From: Monosporascus cannonballus
Lineage: Eukaryota > Ascomycota > Sordariomycetes > Xylariales
DNA: 64,000 nt
Assembly: GCA_004154925.1 (NCBI GenBank)
Contig: QJNS01000150.1
Span: 1-64,000, forward strand
Reading direction: 5' to 3'
The notes below the pieces were generated by a model that had not been told where the DNA came from, searched no databases, and saw only the letters and a list, made by a program, of their open reading frames with translations. The first letter of the stretch is position 1, and the number at the start of each line of letters is the position of its first letter. This document shows positions 60,201 through 64,000 of the stretch, piece after piece. Both the position numbers and the translations under genes were made by a program.

Positions 60201-63200
60201 CGCTTAAAACAAATTTGGAAATACGTAATTAAAATTTTAATTTAACTTTTTATTTTAGGAAAGCCCTGAATAAAATATAATAATATTATATATAAAGCAA
60301 AATAACTGCTTACCCGTTTTGTAGATAACGTTATTACGGTTATATTACGCGAAAGAAAATGGCTCGATAAAATACTTAAAAACCGCCTAAAAAGGCGGTT
60401 ATAAAACGATAAAAAAAACCCGTTTAATAACGATTATAATTTTCGCAGCGATAATGCGGTAAAACCGCTATTGGAAAAACGGAATATTATTATTCGTAAT
60501 TTTATAAAAAATGTTAATAAAGCTTTAAAAATAAAACTGCCATTAATTTCCAAAAATATAACGGATTTTTTTTAAAAGAAAATACGGAAATTCCGAAAAC
60601 TTTTTGCCAATAATAAAAACTCGTTATTATTAGTTTATTATAATAATAATAATATAAAACTAAATTTAAAAATAAATAATTCGGGTTAGAAAAATAATTT
60701 TATAAAAACGTTGATACGGGATATTAAGAAAAGAACTATTAATATTACGAAAAATATTTATAAACTTATTCGATAAAAATTAAATGCGAGTTAAAAGTTT
60801 TTTTATAAGTATTCCGGTATTATTTATAAAAAGCCTTAACGGGAGTTTACGATTTTACGTAAGGTATAAGAAATTAAATATGATTATAAAATAAAACCGT
60901 TATTACTTTTCATTAATAAAAAAACGTTACGAACTTTATTATAAAGCTAGTAGTTTACGAAATTAAATGTTGGAATAACTTTTTATCGGTTTTACATCTG
61001 TTAGAAAAATAAATAAAAAATTACGTTTTATATACTTTTCGAATTTTTGAAATAATGAATATACTTATTTGGCTTTACCGGTATATCAGCTATTTTCTAG
61101 CAATATATTAATATTATGTTATAACATTACCTTAATAATTTTTATGCCGCGTATATAAACGATATATTAATTTATTCGTCCGGTTTTCAAATCGATTATA
61201 TGGCTAAAAGTATATTAATATTATATTATATAATGAAAGCAAAATTAAAATTAAATCCAGATAAATACAAAATCGCGATTCCAAAAACGAAATATTTAAA
61301 ATTTATTATGGAAATAAAAGTAAATTTAGAAATTAATCTTAAAAAGGTAATTGCTATTCGAAAATAAAAAACTTTTATTAATATAAAAAATGTTAAAAGT
61401 TTTATCGGATTTATTAGTTTTTACCGAACCTTTATAAAAGACTTTAATAAAATAACGGCTTCCTTTTTATAATTAATTAAAAAAGCCCTTTTCCGTTAAA
61501 AAATAAAAAAAATAGATTTTCAACCGACTTAAAAAGATTTTTATTATAACGCCTATTTTTACGTATTGAAACCTCCTCAAAAATAGTTATAAAAGTAAAT
61601 TATTTTAATTAAATAAGTGGAAAATATTGACTTTAATTGGACTTATTAAAACGTTTACCATTAACTACAAATTTGTTAAAAGAAATATTATTAATTAGGT
61701 GTAATTACGAAATATATAATAAGACATTATTAATTATCGTTAAAACGTTAACAAAATAAAAAAAATTCAAAATTAATTAATACTTTTATGATTTTAATAA
61801 ATTATGTAAATGTTTAATACTTTATAAATATTAATAAATTTATTAAAAAGCAAATTTAATAAGCCGACTTTTTATCCGCTTTTAATTTCGTATTTAAATA
61901 CCGTTTTAATAAATTAATAAACCGACCTATTATTATATTTCGCAAATTAGAAAATGTATTTTACGGCGAAAAAAATATTAAGTTTAAACAGCGAATAACT
62001 TAATTAATTAAAAAGGAATAATTATTTAATGAATTAATACAAACTTAAGAGTTTTTAATAACGGTAATTTATTTAAAGCGAAAAAATAAAGAATAACCGA
62101 TTATATCTCCAAGCAAAACAATATTTTTCGCAAACAACTTTCAAAAAATATAAACCTTAAAGGGTATTAAAAATAAAATGTTAAATGTAACGTACGCCGC
62201 CGTAGCCCAAGAATTACGTAATTTTCCCCCAGTTATAAATACGGTAAAATTTTTTATAATGCAATATTGCTTTAATTTTAAAGTTTTTTTATAATTTAAA
62301 AATTATATAAATGTCTTTATTTAAAAACCGTTTGGGACTTTATTAATTTAACGGGTATATAATTTTTATATTACTGGTTACCTAAGCAAGGATATTACGT
62401 TAATAATATTAATCCGTAATTATAATTAATCGAAATACATTTAAAATTTACGTTATTTACGCCGTAATTATAATATATTTATTAAGTCGTATATATAAAA
62501 GGAAATAAAAAAAGCGTTATTCCGGGCTTTATTTATTTGAAATTAATTTTATATAGATTTTTGAATATGTTTTATAATTGACTTACGGGTGAAACAACAA
62601 GGGAATCCCCGTTTTTTTACAATACTTTACGATTACTTAGTAAAAACGGTTATTTTGCAATTGATATTTAATATCAATATAAAAACGTACGTTTAATATT
62701 TTATTACTTATTATTTAATTTATTACGGCTTTTTTCAAAAATTAATATAAGATAAAGGAAATAATTAAACCATTAAATTCTGGATTTATTTATGCGACTT
62801 AGCAAATATATAACAATAACTTAATATATTTTTTTATTTTAAACGCACGAAATTATGATAAAAATTAAATAAATGATTTTTACATATTTCCGTTATTTTA
62901 TAAATTACGCATAATATAATTAGGTCGAATTTTTACTAGCAGAATAATTAATTTTTAATGGCATAAAAATATATTAAAGGTAAAGTTTTTTAATTTATTA
63001 GTACGATATAAATTTTATTAAGAAATCATCAACAAATACGAAATTTATATAACTTATTATAATATTAAAAAAACCCCCGAGAAAATAATTGTTACGTTTC
63101 GAAATTAAAGGATTTAATATAATTAAACTTAAAAAATATGATTATTTCATAATTATTTAAAATTTTGTTGTAAATACATGTTAAATTTAAAATTACTGCG

Positions 63201-63638
63201 ATTTCGCCGTATAATACCGTAAAATTAAATATATAGTCAGAAATATATCCGAAATTCGACGCAAACCTTTTAAAGGCAGTAATAAAAAACCTTTTATTTA
63301 GCCGAATCCTAAATAATCAAATATTACCGATATTATTTTTTAAAAAAAAGGAAAAAAATATAATAAAACGTATATTAAAAGCTAAAAATAAATATATAAG
63401 CCAGGGTCGCCGAAAAAAACTATTTGTAAAATAAGCAAATTACGCCGAATTAATATAAAAGTTATAACAATTTCGAAAATATAATTACCTTTCATAATTT
63501 CGAAAAATTATTTAAAAATGGAAACGAAATCGGCGAAAACGTAAGAGTACGAATAAAAACAAAAGGAAAAAGGTATAAGCAAAGCTACCGCCGCCTGACT
63601 ACAGCTTCGTTACTCGTTAAGGGCGAGAAAAGAAATAA
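60201..63638 (+). pseudogene. element F, pol relic
   Basis: The reverse transcriptase is well legible: YINDILIYS at 61152-61178 (YIDD box with Asp to Asn), then KLKLNPDKYKIAI, and GFISFYRTFIKDFNKI near 61400, the segment following the reverse transcriptase in Ty3/gypsy pol. RNase H and integrase follow to about 63400. The C-terminus is basic (KTKGKRYKQSYRRL near 63555). A purine-rich GGGCGAGAAAAGAAATAA stands before the 3' LTR. Confidence 0.75.
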
Positions 63639-63828
63639 TATTATAAGCTAAAATTTATAAAGCAGCTCCAGCTTACGAAACGAAGTTTTTAACCCGAGTT
63701 CACCCATATATATATAGGGAGCAGCCACTTCGCTGGTGGCTAACTGTTTCTCCCCTTCTCTTCTTACCTTAAATATAAACCTTTGTTGGGCCGTACCTCC
63801 GTTCAACCTACGTATCGTGCCCGTTATA
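63639..63828 (+). mobile_element. element F, 3' LTR
   Basis: 190 bases, TATTATAAGC...GTGCCCGTTATA. Aligns end to end with 58324-58513 and differs mainly by C/T and G/A. Confidence 0.92.
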
Positions 63829-64000
63829 CCATCAACATAATTCAGCCTAAGTACAGGCCAGGTCCCCCATGGCAAAAGGTCCAACAAGGACCATTACGAT
63901 AAGAAATTTAACGAAAAAAACGAAAAGTTAAAAAGCTAGCTTAATAAACATTGCGAACATAACAAAAAGCATTACAAAGATAATTCCGCAAATATCGAAA
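63829..64000 (+). pseudogene. element G, gag relic continued, cut by the window end
   Basis: Resumes gag of G after the F insertion. It reads PHGKRSNKDHYDKKFNEKNE, then HCEHNKKHYKD, matching the segment after the zinc knuckle in E and B. Less decayed than 57157-58323. Element G continues outside the window. Confidence 0.7.

Larger units (their letters stand above)
58324..63828 (+). mobile_element. element F, Ty3/gypsy element with 190-bp LTRs
   Basis: Flanked by CTATC at 58319-58323 and CCATC at 63829-63833, one C-to-T apart. The two LTRs are 190 bases each (58324-58513, 63639-63828). Total 5505 bases, shorter than the other elements. Plus orientation. LTRs and coding region are unrelated to A and to the B/C/D/I/J group. 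No antisense accessory frame was seen. Confidence 0.92.

Noticed and set aside
63648..63887. 79-codon minus-strand frame at the window end
   Set aside because: It crosses the 3' LTR of element F and the gag of G, so it cannot be one gene.

Overview
The window is the end of a chromosome from what is most likely a filamentous ascomycete (Pezizomycotina). It opens with nine TAACCC telomere units and continues into about 29 kb of very AT-rich, repeat-filled DNA. A GC-normal island of about 2.4 kb follows at 29.5-31.9 kb, then AT-rich repeat DNA again to the end. The decay is the kind made by repeat-induced point mutation (RIP). Copies of the same element differ mainly by C-to-T and G-to-A changes, coding frames are full of TAA and TAG, Cys codons read as Tyr, and LTR ends TG...CA read TA...TA. 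The genus cannot be told from the sequence.

Layout. 1-132: telomere joined to a broken 130-bp repeat. 133-1978: 5' part of LTR element E, carrying a 206-bp solo LTR. 1979-21640: element C, interrupted by element B (5624-18630), itself interrupted by element A (5821-12073); the B and A insertions have perfect 5-bp target duplications. 21641-22316: DNA-transposon remnant, LTR fragment and a 130-bp repeat. 22317-29042: element D (minus). 29119-29472: solo LTR. 29473-31870: single-copy island with a broken LysM-WSC secreted-protein gene (minus), a neighbouring gene fragment, one open frame of unknown nature (plus) and a cluster of palindromes. 32007-32136 and 39896-40025: further 130-bp repeats. 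32849-39604: element I. 40040-46885: element J. 46891-56765: old AT-rich relic DNA with a solo LTR and a small inverted-repeat element. 56766-64000: element G, interrupted by element F (58324-63828) and running out of the window.

Elements B, C, D, I and J (with E and G as partial copies) form one Ty3/gypsy group. They share the 3' half of the LTR and a polypurine tract ending ATCG. Where it can be read they share gag with a zinc knuckle and pol with a reverse transcriptase motif of the YxDD type. The 5' (U3) part of their LTRs is unrelated between subfamilies, yet the U3s carry CACGTG or its RIP-decayed forms. Element A is a different Ty3/gypsy lineage with a chromodomain, and F a third with short 190-bp LTRs. 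The most interesting observation is that A, B, C, D, I and J all carry, between the end of pol and the 3' LTR, an additional frame on the strand opposite to pol. It has a C-x2-C-x(4-6)-C-[N/D] cluster, in most copies a charged coiled-coil-like centre, and in the group elements a similar C-terminus.

No gene in the window looks intact. The region is best read as a subtelomeric repeat graveyard around one small relic of single-copy sequence.
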